A stretch of DNA of 64,000 nt from Coffea arabica (Eukaryota; Streptophyta; Magnoliopsida; Gentianales; Rubiaceae): contig NC_092323.1 in the NCBI RefSeq assembly GCF_036785885.1, positions 18,608,501-18,672,500 on the forward strand, given 5' to 3'. The notes under the pieces are model-generated. The model ran no database searches. It was not told the origin of the DNA and saw only the letters and a list, made by a program, of their open reading frames with translations. This document shows positions 36,035 through 46,677 of this stretch, piece after piece. How positions within the stretch are numbered: the stretch's first letter is position 1; each line of letters starts with the position of its first letter. The translations under genes and the position numbers were made by a program.

Positions 36035-38218
36035 TTAATAGCATAACGATAACTTAGTTTTAGCATAAATGTTCCCCGAGTACCAAAATTTGATCCATAC
36101 CGTAGTCTGTGTAGTCCTTGATAATCTAGATTTTCTTTTTACTCTGTCAAATTTATTGATCCAACTTCGCATCACTCTACTTTTCTTCCCACCACCTCGT
36201 TTTTTAATGCCTCTTGCGACTACTGCCTCCCCCATTTCATTCACAATTTCAATTTTATCCCGTTCCTCCATATTCAGATTTTTTTGATTTTGCAAAGGTT
36301 GCTCTTCACTTTCTGAGAGGAGGAGCTCAACTCTCTTTGCCAAATCGGATATGACAGTGATTGCTACTTTGCTGGTGTCCTCCGACATTGCTGCTCGAGT
36401 TGCGACCTTAATCATGGCTGGAGCGAGCTCCCGATAACGAGTTGAAATCATTATTTTAGGATCAGCCACAACTTCCCGTCTTCGCCGATCAAAACAGTCT
36501 CCAGCCCGAGCTCTTTTTGTCCATCGCCTCTTAATGTATTCAGGAGGAATTATTTTTATGCCCACAGTATCAAACACCTTCAACGCGTGCCCACATAAAA
36601 TGCCTTCATTCTCGTATTTTTTGCAACTACAACGTACACTTAGATCATTCCGATTGAATACCACTATTCTTTCAGGTCCTCCATCATACCTCATGACCGC
36701 AAACTCCACAATCATCGCTGCATCTTGCTGTCTCAATATAACCATAGCTGTTGACTCGCCATATTCATTTTGGAATGCAACAAATACGGTTGGTGAATAC
36801 GTCTCTGATGCATGCACGAGCATAGGTGTTTGCCTTAACCCGACCATGGGGAGCTTTTGCCTCATTTCATATTCTGCGATCAGTTCATTATGTCTCTTTT
36901 CATCAACCACCCGATTGAAATGTCTAAAGAACTGCACAAGGTCATGATCCAGTTTCAAATGATTTTTAATTGCTGCATTTAGGCTTTCGCTAAGTTGGGT
37001 GCTTCGCATTCCCGCGGTCCATCTTTCTTTCATCATGCACCTTGCCCATTTATCACGAATTCTATACAACCCGGAGAGCCATTCATTATTTTCAAGATTG
37101 TGTTTCTTCACCATCGCCTCCCACACCCTATTGAATTGTTCCACTTCTTCAAACTCATACATGCATGCACCAAACATGTATGGAAGATCACTATTTTCCT
37201 TGTAGTGATTGCCAAGATGTTTCATAAAATTACGCCTTATGTGAAACGTACATAGACCGTGAAATGTTTCAGGCATAACAACTGAAAGAGCGGCTGCCAT
37301 GGCATGATCTTGGTCGGTTAGTATGGTACTTGGACGCTTTCCGCACATTGCTTCTAGAAATGTACCAAACACCCATTTGAAAGAATCTATAGTCTCATCA
37401 TACATAAGGGCAGCACCGAATATCACAATTTGCCTATGTTGGTTAAAACCCACAAACACTCCAAGTGGCCGGTATTCTTTATTTGTTTTGTAGGTTGTGT
37501 CGAATGTGACTACGTCTCCAAAAAATTTGTAGTCAATTAACATTCCTGCATCAGCCCAAAAGATATTCGTTATCTGCTCTTCACAGTCCAGCTGTACGGC
37601 ATGAAAAAACGATGGATTCTCGAGTGTTTGCTCTTGAAAATAATTCAGCATGCTACCTGCTTCTCCATATTTCAAACTCCTTTCCCGTCGAGTACGAAGA
37701 TATCGTTTCAGGTCTTCCCGAGTATATCCCACATTTCCCATCCCACTTGCCTCCTTTCCCATAAGCTCATGACTCTGTTTCAATGAAAGCCCAGCGTCCT
37801 CGCTTATTTCAGCTTGGAATCCTTGAGCCTCGCTCACTTTTCTTTGTGATGGCATTATGTGCGCACATTGAACAATGTGCAACTCATGGTTATGCTCTAA
37901 GACAATGTCATGCACACGGTACTTCATTGTTCCTCTAAACAACACGATAACCATTTTAGCTCCACACCCTGTTTTCGTCGGCGCTCGTGTCCTCTTTGGC
38001 ATCACATCACCTTCGTACTTGCGCTTTACACCTTCCTTGCAGCAACTATATCTCCTAGACGTGGTCACGCCGTCTTTGTCTTTATTCAGATAGTCTTTAC
38101 GTACACTAAAACCCATTTTAAAGGCATATTTGTTGTAAAACTGGTACGCATCATCTTCGATGTTGAACTCCATTCCTAATTCAGGGGTCCCATCTTCTGC
38201 CAATTTGCTGCAATCCAT
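36035..38218 (-). CDS. FAR1-type Mutator-like transposase
   Basis: Single-exon, intact coding region of 727 aa. An N-terminal FAR1 DNA-binding zinc cluster spans about 15-115 (EDDAYQFYNKYAFKMGFSVR, TGCGAKM, DIVLEHNHEL). The MULE transposase core has Asp240 (TFDTTY), Asp302 (LTDQD) and Glu411 (QLSESLN) as the likely DDE triad, with the usual LCTFHI between. A SWIM zinc finger follows (Cys530, Cys532, Cys542, His544; CSCKKYENEGILCGH). The C-terminus is basic. ATG at 38218 is chosen because upstream in-frame codons lack ATG and an acceptor (TTGGCAG) lies 11 nt upstream, which implies a spliced leader. Host FAR1/FRS factors share this domain order, but the flanking inverted repeats and target duplication make it the element's own transposase. 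All catalytic and zinc positions are present. Confidence 0.9.
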   Translation of the reverse strand: MDCSKLAEDGTPELGMEFNIEDDAYQFYNKYAFKMGFSVRKDYLNKDKDGVTTSRRYSCCKEGVKRKYEGDVMPKRTRAPTKTGCGAKMVIVLFRGTMKYRVHDIVLEHNHELHIVQCAHIMPSQRKVSEAQGFQAEISEDAGLSLKQSHELMGKEASGMGNVGYTREDLKRYLRTRRERSLKYGEAGSMLNYFQEQTLENPSFFHAVQLDCEEQITNIFWADAGMLIDYKFFGDVVTFDTTYKTNKEYRPLGVFVGFNQHRQIVIFGAALMYDETIDSFKWVFGTFLEAMCGKRPSTILTDQDHAMAAALSVVMPETFHGLCTFHIRRNFMKHLGNHYKENSDLPYMFGACMYEFEEVEQFNRVWEAMVKKHNLENNEWLSGLYRIRDKWARCMMKERWTAGMRSTQLSESLNAAIKNHLKLDHDLVQFFRHFNRVVDEKRHNELIAEYEMRQKLPMVGLRQTPMLVHASETYSPTVFVAFQNEYGESTAMVILRQQDAAMIVEFAVMRYDGGPERIVVFNRNDLSVRCSCKKYENEGILCGHALKVFDTVGIKIIPPEYIKRRWTKRARAGDCFDRRRREVVADPKIMISTRYRELAPAMIKVATRAAMSEDTSKVAITVISDLAKRVELLLSESEEQPLQNQKNLNMEERDKIEIVNEMGEAVVARGIKKRGGGKKSRVMRSWINKFDRVKRKSRLSRTTQTTVWIKFWYSGNIYAKTKLSLCY

Positions 38219-39132
38219 TACTTCTGATCCTGCCAATTATGTATCAAACACCCTAATTTGCAACACTTCATGAATAGTATGTACATAAACGACAACATAT
38301 ATGTATATTACCATTCATAATGTGTTATGAATCATACATTACTCGTATACCAAATTCTATTATTACGCTATCAATATGATTAATGATTCACATCACCTTA
38401 CTTTTATCTAAGACAATCTGTGTACAAATACAACTCCATGTAGACTAACTTATACGGATTGTAATGTATTGGTCACACGATGTAAGTCTATTTTAACTGT
38501 ATGTACATCCACGCTGGTGATTATATTTTGATTCTAGATTTTTTAGCTCACTGGACCTTATGTCATTCGTTAATGACAACCGCATAAAATAGACTAAATA
38601 GTCTGTGTCTTTATTTAAATAGTCTTTGCGTACATTAAATCCCATTTTAAAGGCATATTTGTTGTAAAACTTGTACGCATCCTCTTCCATGTTGAACTCC
38701 ATTCCTAACTCATGAGTCCCATCTTCTGCCAATTTCTCTACAATTCATTACTTCTGCTCCTACCTTCTATGCATCCAACACCATAATTTATAATAGTTCA
38801 TGAATAGTATGTATGTAAACGACAACATAAGTGTGTATTACCGTTTATAATATGTTATGTTACACACATTACTCGTATACCAAATTCTATTATTACTCCC
38901 ATCGATATGATTAATGATTCACATCACTTTACTTTTACTCTAATACAATGGCATTATCTATGTACAAATATAACTCCATGTATACTAAGTTATACGGACT
39001 GTAATGTGTTTTTCACTCCATGTAAGTCTATTTTAACTATATGTACATCCACTCTGGTGATTATATTTAGGTTCTAGGTACTTTGTTTCATTGGACGTTA
39101 TGTAATTCGTTACTGACAATCGCCTAAGCCAA
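38219..39132 (-). repeat. Diverged tandem duplication of the transposase 5' region
   Basis: The segment from about 38,075 to 38,600 is repeated at about 38,605-39,132. Both copies share the N-terminal coding block, ATGAATAGTATGTA, AACGACAACATA, ACTCGTATACCAAATTCTAT, TATGTACATCCAC and TGGTGATTATATT. Identity looks like about 80-85% by eye. Confidence 0.8.
38607..38732 (-). pseudogene. Truncated copy of the FAR1 transposase N-terminus
   Basis: It reads EDGTHELGMEFNMEEDAY and KFYNKYAFKMGFNVRKDY in frame, matching the first 50 or so residues of the adjacent transposase, then breaks off at the duplication junction at about 38,605. It cannot encode a working protein. It is a by-product of the tandem duplication above. 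Confidence 0.75.
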
Positions 39133-40040
39133 TTCCTGTGCATTTTCTACTATTTCTACATTTTCAGGGCCAAACAAGCATTTTTTACTCATTCTAATAC
39201 ATTTCTTACATCATGTAATTTACTTAAAAAACCAGGTACATCTATTTATTATTCACATATATCTTTTCCTCTGCTTTTCCTAGGTCAAACCCCAGACCTC
39301 CATTTTATACACACTGCATACTCAACAGAGGGGCAAACTAAGATTGCGTGATGACCATGGACCAACTAGTGGATGCACAAAGATTGTAATAGGGTGGTTA
39401 TAACCTGTAACTTATCTACAGCAGCATGTACATTCATTCACTTGTTAAATAGTTCATCACTGCAAAACTGCACACGCTCTCACACACACATACAGTACAC
39501 ATTGACTATTCTTCTATTATCTTCATATTATGTCTTTATTGAATCTAACATTCAGAAAAGTTGCTGGTATAAGATTCACAAAGTTGTTGATATGGTTGAA
39601 TCACGTTACCTTGGCCCGTTGAGAGCTTTTTGTTTCACCGAATGCCCTTATGCACAGTTGCTTCTGCTATTAAGTTGCACAAAAAATGGTGGGCAACGTC
39701 AGATAATGAATTTCCTCTTTAATTCGCTTCTACCTTGCCGGCTGTCTTGCCCGCATTGCTCATACAATTTCTGAAGACATCGTTGGCCTTCTTTTACAGC
39801 ATTCTAACTGTTTGCCTTCTTCCTTCTTCTTCTGATGCCATAACCCAACTCTCTCCACCTAATTTCACGTCAGCCAAGCAACAATGACATACCGAGCTTG
39901 CTTTCTTCTCTCGATTTTGGTTTGTGCGGCTAATTCAAATTTTGAACTTCAGTTTCAAAATTTCAATTCTTCCGTTTAGAGGAAACGGAGTCCGTCAATC
40001 TTATTTTTTTCCTTTCGTCAAACGGTGACGTTTTTTTCCT
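39133..40040. other. MULE right-arm spacer
   Basis: No gene is supported. A 133-codon frame at 39373-39774 has no recognisable domain. It may include the promoter and leader of the minus-strand transposase gene. Confidence 0.4.
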
Positions 40041-40042
40041 TC

Positions 40043-40143
40043 AAAACAACCAGTTGACGTGGCTTATTTTGCTCCATTCCTTTCTTTCTGTGAGGGGACC
40101 GTTCAGGAGCGGTCCTCAGAAGGACCGCTCCTGCCCCGTATCC
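40043..40143 (-). repeat. Right terminal inverted repeat of MULE with internal hairpin
   Basis: Read on the minus strand from 40143: GGATACGGGGC, then palindrome arms AGGAGCGGTCC and GGACCGCTCCT (about 40,106-40,132), then GAACGGTC and CCCTCACAG. The layout equals the left repeat. Confidence 0.85.
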
Positions 40144-40152
40144 GCATTATCA
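40144..40152. repeat. Right target-site duplication of the large MULE
   Basis: GCATTATCA, identical to 13191-13199. Confidence 0.9.
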
Positions 40153-41182
40153 TCCCTCACTCATCCTCCATCACATTGCCTTATCATCAATTCTTAAATT
40201 GGTGAAATGACGTGACAAAATCTTATTTTAGACTCATCTTGCATCACATTTGCCCGATTATGAACTCTTGAATTGGTGAAATGGTGTGACAAAATTTGGA
40301 TCACTTGATTTACATGGACCAAATTTACTCCAAATGTTTGTCTTCCCTTCGAGTTTCTTTCAGCTATCTTACCTATATTTTGTTGGCAAACATTTCGATA
40401 GATCCGATCTGTATAGTCCGATCTATGTAGACCATGTGATCCAATTTTTACCACACCATCTCACCAAGTTTCCATTTATGGTTGTTCTGCCCGTTTTAGC
40501 TTGAATAAATCTTCTAAATGAATCTTCTGATGAAACTTCACACTTAAGTTATGTTATAGGAAAAAAGATTCTTGCATTTTTCCCTCTTGTTGAAAAAGCA
40601 TCTATTTTTCCACGCATTTCTCAAAAATATTTCAATTGGTACACACAAGAAATAGGCCAATTCAGCAGCCTTTTGTTCAATTTCTTATGGAATCAAATTT
40701 TCATTAGTACAAGTCACTAACTTTTGAATTGGTGAGATGCTGTGTTAAAATTTGGTTCACGGTCTACAAGACCAAGTATAGCCAAGTTTAGCTTTTGCCA
40801 AAGGGAGAGATTGAGAAAGAGAGAATAGTAATTTTTTGGGTAACTTTTTTGTCTCCTTTTTTTATTCATGTGTTTTATTTTTAAATATTTGCACTCTGTT
40901 TCAATGAAACTTGAGGGTTACCGTGGTCGTTTGCCATAAAAGGGAAGGTGCTTCAATATTGAAAGTTTCAAGCATGTTAGTGGAAATTGTTTAAAAAAAA
41001 AAAAACTCAGGAGAGGTCTATGAAATTATCCCCCTTAAACAATTTAAAAAGGAAATCGTTATTCCATGGATAAAAAGCACAAAGAGCAATGCGTACCAAG
41101 TCAAAAATACAAAGATTGGACCTTGGAATCAAACATCCACGCAGGAATTTCAACCCAAGCCCACGTATAAATTTTGTCAACC
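40153..41182. other. Intergenic DNA
   Basis: No gene recognised. A phrase like GAATTGGTGAAATGGTGTGACAAAATTTGG recurs in diverged form near 40195, 40270 and 40725. The end of a TIR element of the GGGATAATTTCA family (GAGAGGTCTATGAAATTATCCCC) lies at about 41010-41034, without a visible partner. Confidence 0.4.
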
Positions 41183-41199
41183 AACTAGATACCATGCAT

Positions 41200-41482
41200 G
41201 CCACTGGCCATTTGGTCCAGTGATCATCACTCTCTTTAGTGATGCTGGAGGTCAGGGGTTCAACCTCTGCCTCCCACAAACTTGCCACCTTACGTGGCTG
41301 GTCTTCTGTCCCCACGGAATAGCTCGAGCGGTCCGCTCCCCCTACTTAGGGTATGGCGACCTTCCTGATTTATTCAGGGTTCGAGTCCCGTTGTTAACGT
41401 GCTCGGTCTCTCCCGGGCCGCAGGGGATTAGTCGGACCCCGTAAGGATTGAGCCGGACACCCCTGTGTCGACAAAAAAAAAA
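41200..41482 (+). mobile_element. Dimeric tRNA-derived SINE
   Basis: A perfect 17-bp target duplication, AACTAGATACCATGCAT (41183-41199 and 41483-41499), and a terminal A-run define it. Two tRNA-like promoter modules are visible: a first B-box-like GGTTCAACCTC at 41257-41267, then an A-box TAGCTCGAGCGG at 41320-41331 with B-box GGTTCGAGTCC at 41378-41388. It shares its left half with the SINE at 11672-11926. Confidence 0.9.
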
Positions 41483-41499
41483 AACTAGATACCATGCAT

Positions 41500-41906
41500 A
41501 AGAAAGGTAATAAGAACAACTGAATAGGAAGGTTATACAATAAATTGAGGGAAACAATTGAACCCTAATACATAGCCTAAGCTATAACAGCAGTGATTAT
41601 GCTTCAAACATCCAGCTTTCAGATTAACTCCACAATGGCAACAATACTGGCTACTCTATACCAACCATATCCAGGAAGAGCCAAAAATTGAACTCCTCAG
41701 TGTTTCATTCCCTTTTCTTCCCATCTGTTAAAAGCAGCATAAACCCTTCTAGAGATACAGAAGCTAGTCGGTAACTAATGGAGCTAGAAGATAACATCAC
41801 AGAATCAAATTTGTTTTGCCCTCATTTTTGATTACCTAATATACACTCCCAATGCTGTATATTTAGAAGTAGTTATTTAGTTTGACATGTACCTGCAGCA
41901 TGCTTG
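41500..41906 (-). other. 3' UTR and flank of the YlmG-like gene
   Basis: Non-coding sequence downstream of the minus-strand stop codon at 41907. No separate gene is seen. Confidence 0.45.
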
Positions 41907-44830
41907 TCAGCTAATCTGTTGAGATAAGAGGACGAGAAGCCCTTGTGGACCTACTAATATTTCATTAAGGAAGCTGATCAACCCGAACCAGACTACAGGT
42001 GTTACATCAACTCCACCTAGGGGTGGAATCAACCTGCGCGTCGGAATGAGAAGTGGCTCGGTGGGCGCATATGCTATGAAGTACGGAAACTTTTCAACAG
42101 GCAGCTTCGGGTACCAGGACATGATTATTCTCAGGATGAACAAAAAAGAAAAAGCTGAGAGGAATGGCCCGAGAATTGCAATTGCCACTTTTGCTGTAGC
42201 GGGGTCTAAATCTATTATTACCAAACTTTTGGTCAATGCTTCTGTGGCATTTTGCATCTCTGCATTCTTGCTGCTGATGGTATTAATGACCTTCTGTCCA
42301 CAGAAAGGATTATCTGACATAAGTGGTTGGAGGTCTATGCTTGGAGGAGAAACTCCTAGAAAACAACATACTCTGCTTCCCATACCTTGCAAGTTCCTCT
42401 TATTTATTCTGGGAGGAAACTTGAAGTCTGCCTGCAACATGGGATACATAAGAACATTAAGTTTGAAATACAGGTTCATAGTTTCCAAGGTATGCCTGCA
42501 GTGCAATAAAACCTAACTAAACATAGTTTGAGAGAGACAGACAATGATATCTAGAGTTTCTGCACGCCGCCATGTCTCATACTTCTTGAATCAGAATCCT
42601 AACTTTTAACAACAATAATCAAAAGAAAATGACTTTATTGATCAAAATGTGCAACTACAATCAATGTCTCAAGTGCTATTTCATACTTCCGTTCTAGGAT
42701 ACAAGTGAAAGGTACATTGAGAATCCAAAAGACGAACTTATCTATTGTAGTAGAAAATATTTCATGCCCAAATATCTCATTCTTGAACATTTTAACTACC
42801 ATAAAACACATAATGTCCCATTTTGTAACAAGTAAATCCTCCGAAAAAGTTGCGGGTTCATACAAACATTAACCTCATTTCTCCACCTTACAATCAAGGG
42901 CAAAACTACAACCATACCAGCAGGAACTAAACTACAAAAAATAAAAAATTGTAAACTGGATGAACTCAGTAAACATAGATAAAGGGGAATTTCATCATTA
43001 AACAATTTAAAATGAACTAATTCAATTAGCGATGCAATGTGCAACAAATAAGTAAAAATCAAGGGCACACACAGCCACTGCAATGAGTTACTCTCGCTGT
43101 TGCCAAGCCACTTCTGTGGAACTCAATCCTAAACTATTTGGACCCACCTTTTAAGCTAAACCTGAATGTATCTTACTCAGCATCTGAATTGATCTAAATT
43201 CAACACTTCTATTTTTAAAGAAAAAAAACCTCAAATATAACCTTTGCTGCAAAAATAACATATAATCTATCACCAAAATAAGAAATACGACCACAAAGTT
43301 AAGAGTGGAAAACCAGCAATGTAAAGTAGGTGGTGCCAGATAATGTGGAATTGCTAAACTTTGGCAACAATCAAAACAGAAGGTAATGATTACGACTACA
43401 GTTTTCAAGCATCGAGCAATACACAGTGTAACAACCAAAGTTACAGTAGAAGATACTAAATATAAAGTGCCCTCCACTGTGGCTTCCCAACTGCATTCAA
43501 GGTCTCATTAGAAAGAATGAGCAATTTTTGCATGAGTCTATTAGATATTAACAAAAAATTTGATGTCATTTCAGACTTCACTAGAGAAACATTTTCTACT
43601 TTCTTCTAGACTATATTCCACAAGATTTGCATAATTTGTGATGCTGCAAATTGGTTACCAGAAAGGAAAAACCACAATGAGACTACTAAATTCTTTTCCA
43701 TGGCGGGACCAAAAGCAAGCCAACTAGTTAAGCAAGAAGGATTAAAAGCTCAATCAACAACCAGAATAAAGAAATAAATAGATTGAAGCTTGCCAAGATA
43801 ATAGTAGTAGTACAAACAGTGAAACCCCTCTATATCGGAACAATGGTATGTGAAGCATCCCAGGATCAAACCCAAAAATGCAGTAGTGGTAGTAAAACTT
43901 TTTGCAGAAAGTTAGACGACCCACAGTAGGTTATATCATCTGTACAAGCTTAAAAATCTAAATCTTCAAGCATAGAATCGGTAGTGTATTTGAAAAGTGA
44001 ATAGGACTTAATTTAGAAGGCGAATGCACTGCTAGCGCCTACTTCCAAGTGGACAATAAATTATAGGAAAATTTTAAGGTCCCTTTTGAGGTAGCATTCC
44101 CTCAATTTATATCCCTGATGACGATAGTAGTTTATCTTTTGAATGATCGAAATTGTCACAATCTAAGGGTGAAAACCATCCAATGGTGAATCTAACATAA
44201 CCATATGACCATAGAACCTCCCTAAATTAAAATGTCCCACAGAATGTAAGGAGGAGTACATGTACATTAATTGATTACAAGTTACCAAAGTAAGCAAATT
44301 ATTTCTAAAGAACAAAACTACCACAACAGTGGAGCATTAGACTGTGCAAATCAGTAAAGAAACCAACTTGTAATTTATTCTGCTGCAACTTGTAATTCAT
44401 CCTCTTTTTCTCTTTCTTTTACTTTTCTATTTTGTTTTTTCAAATTGTCGATCATATCATTGACACTATAGTGTAAATCCAGGACTGATTCACATTTTAA
44501 ACTCGTAAAAAAAAAAATTCATTTAGAGATGAAACCCACATGCAATAAAATCTTTCGAGCCAAGAACCCATTTTTCATTTTTCGTTCTTGAAACATTATT
44601 TAAAACAAAAATACAAGAATAACCATCAACAACTGCTGCAATAACGTCAAATAAAATCAAGAATTCACATTAATCAATCAAAAAAATTTCCTTTTTTTAA
44701 TAAATTAACGAGGACTGAGGAAGCAAAGAACCTTACCAAGTGCAGAATCAGGACGAACAATGGATGCCTTAGGCATGAGAGCGGCACACACCACTGAAGA
44801 GGTTGTAGTATAAGCAGTGATGGAGGCCAT
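41907..44830 (-). CDS. YLMG1: YlmG-like (YGGT family) protein, chloroplastic
   Basis: Two coding exons on the minus strand, 44830-44737 and 42427-41907, separated by a 2.3-kb intron, encode 204 aa. Exon 1 starts MASITAYTTTSSVVCA and looks like a chloroplast transit peptide. The C-terminal half carries the YGGT domain: a hydrophobic helix (AILGPFLSAFSFLFILRIIM), the motif SWYPKLPVEKFPYF, YAPTEPLLIPTRRLIPPLGGVDVTPVVWF and a second helix, ending GPQGLLVLLSQQIS. In plants YlmG1 proteins sit in thylakoids and affect nucleoid distribution or photosynthetic complex assembly; the bacterial relative acts near FtsZ in division. Two AG acceptors lie 4 nt apart (GCAGGCAG); only the second keeps the frame. 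The YLMG1 assignment is by resemblance to the YlmG1 rather than the YlmG2/3 subgroup. Confidence 0.9.
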
Positions 44831-45137
44831 CTCTTGGTTTCAGGGGAGGACTGAAGTTGTAAGCAGGTGTATCACTTTGACGGGGTTTTCTTGGTTGTAA
44901 GCAACTAGACAGGATGGCTAGGCAGAGATAGACAGCCCATCATCTTTAGAAGCCCAACCAAATTTTGCCACGTGTAACATTATGGGTTGCTAATTACTAC
45001 CAGATAGAAAATATTACACGTGAGGGAGAGGGAAAGGAAAAAAGGAAAGTTCGGAAAAAGGGATAGGAAAATTCAAAATTTGGTAAGTTTTGGGAAATTT
45101 GTATTTATTCAAGAATTATATATATATATATATATAT
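44831..45137 (-). promoter_or_regulatory. Upstream region of the YlmG-like gene
   Basis: This contains the expected promoter and 5' UTR of the minus-strand gene. An AT microsatellite occupies 45117-45139. No individual promoter element is clear. Confidence 0.4.
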
Positions 45138-45390
45138 ATCATGAAATCACTTTGTGAACATACATCGTCTATGTACATTTGAATATAGATATGTGCACAT
45201 TTATAAATTTAATTGTGCACATACACGTGTGCATTTAAATGTGCATATGTGAGTGTGTGTGTTATATCATGAAATCACCTTGTGAACGTATATCGTATGT
45301 GTACGTTTGAATATAGATATGTGCACATTTATAAATTTAAATGTGCACATACACTTGTGCATTTAAATGTGCATATGTGAGTGTAAGAAT
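45138..45390. repeat. Tandem duplication, two copies of about 128 bp
   Basis: Copy 1 starts ATCATGAAATCACTTTGTG at 45138 and copy 2 ATCATGAAATCACCTTGTG at 45266. Both continue through GTTTGAATATAGATATGTGC (first copy ATTTG) and end in AAATGTGCATATGTGAGTGT. Only a few differences separate them. Confidence 0.85.
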
Positions 45391-46669
45391 GAACATTTTT
45401 TTGTTCATTGAAATGCACATTGACAATTGAGTGTAGATTAATTAGCAAAGTGCTGTTATTCAATAAAATGCACGCCTATACAAGAATGGGTTAGTCATTT
45501 AGTGATAGATTTATTACATATTCTAAATTTTCAATCCATGAATAGTGATATACGCTTGATTCACAGATTAATCAAAAGTTAGGCTCTTCTTATAAAATTT
45601 TAATTTTTTAATTTGCATTTTCCAAATCTTCATTTCAAAATATTAGGCCTCATAGATTTAGGGGAGATATATGTAATGGATTAACTTTTCCTACACTGAC
45701 AGTGTATACACTGTCAGCATTGAATGAATGATAACTATGTAAAATTTGAATTTGAAATTCAATTTTTGCACATATGTCACGGATCCAACGGTGATAGTAT
45801 ATGCACTGTTAGTGTATGTAAGATTTACTCATATGTAATTTATCCAATAGATTAAGAAAAAGTTACTTTACAGTTTTTAATCTAAAACAAAATTCAATTT
45901 CTGTTTGGCAATGCTTCACAATATCCACAAATTTAAGGTGACTAAAACCAAATACAATGTAAAGCTACAAAACATAAAAATTTAAGGATTCATAAAGTCC
46001 AAAGAAAAAGAAATTTCCATTGACATTCATGTTTTGAAGAAAATAGAAATTAAAGCCAAGACTATTGGTAACTAAAAAGAATTAGGATATGGGATGAACA
46101 TTGACTAACCAAATAAGGATATGCAGCTATTGTACTTTGTAATTAACTTTCACTAAAATTTTATCTCTCAAGAGTTAAAGAGGATATGCTTTCTTGGAAC
46201 ATAAATGTTCTTGTGAAATGACATAAATAAACAACATACCATTGAAATAGGTGGCAATACAATAGCACTAGATGCAGTGGTGGAGTCAAGATTTTTATTT
46301 AGGGGTAAATTTATGTGTGTGTGTATATATATATTGTCAGTTTAGTAGTGTAGTTTTAGAACCAATAAATGGCTTTTTTTTCTTTATTTTTTTGGACACC
46401 ATGATATCTAATTGTAATCAAAGTAAAAAATTTTTAATTAGATTTCTATTTTTTGTAATTGGATTATTTAAATAAAATAATAATAAAATTAAGTGTATGA
46501 AATATAATGAGTAAGCTATATATTTATTATTTCATCAACATATATATTAATGTACTTATTAAAATAACTATTCATTTCTCTGTTTTCTCATTCTTCATCA
46601 TCAACCATATAGACTAAGTGTGAAAGCCGGGGTTCCACATCGGCGTCATCGTCCTCAAGTGTGTCGCAG
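45391..46669. other. AT-rich intergenic DNA with a small MITE
   Basis: A MITE-like unit spans about 45,690-45,835: left end ACACTGACAGTGTATACACTGTCAG, right end CTATCACCG-type sequence inverted, ACTGTTAGTGTATG. A relative lies near 1190-1310. The rest shows no gene. Confidence 0.45.
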
Positions 46670-46677
46670 GGTGATTG
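46670..46677. repeat. Left target-site duplication of the hAT element
   Basis: GGTGATTG, repeated exactly at 51377-51384. Confidence 0.9.

Larger units (their letters stand above)
13200..40143. mobile_element. Large multi-gene Mutator-like element (26.9 kb)
   Basis: Terminal inverted repeats start GGATACGGGGC at 13200 and, on the other strand, at 40143. They align over about 65 bp strongly (to CTCACA...AAAGGAA) and more loosely to about 100 bp. A 9-bp target duplication flanks the element. Inside are a FAR1-type MULE transposase, a PMD/Ulp1-like gene, a GRF zinc-finger gene and an unknown gene. The right terminal gene points left and the other three point right. Later insertions (15962-16886, 23328-28326 with its solo LTR, 34442-35590) account for about 7 kb, so the original element was near 20 kb. 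MULEs carrying Ulp1-like genes (Kaonashi/KI-MULEs) are known in plants; this one combines that cargo with a FAR1-type transposase and two further genes. Confidence 0.9.

Noticed and set aside
36534..36947. 137-codon frame antisense to the FAR1 transposase
   Set aside because: A shadow of the intact transposase gene.
39373..39774. 133-codon plus-strand frame near the MULE right end
   Set aside because: No recognisable domain, low-complexity Leu/Ser content, and it lies where the transposase promoter is expected.
41320..41388. Possible tRNA gene (perfect A and B boxes)
   Set aside because: No cloverleaf arms or acceptor stem fit; it lies inside a SINE with a 17-bp duplication.
42046..42516. 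156-codon frame antisense to the YlmG-like exon 2
   Set aside because: The opposite strand has a clear YGGT domain, transit peptide and splice sites.
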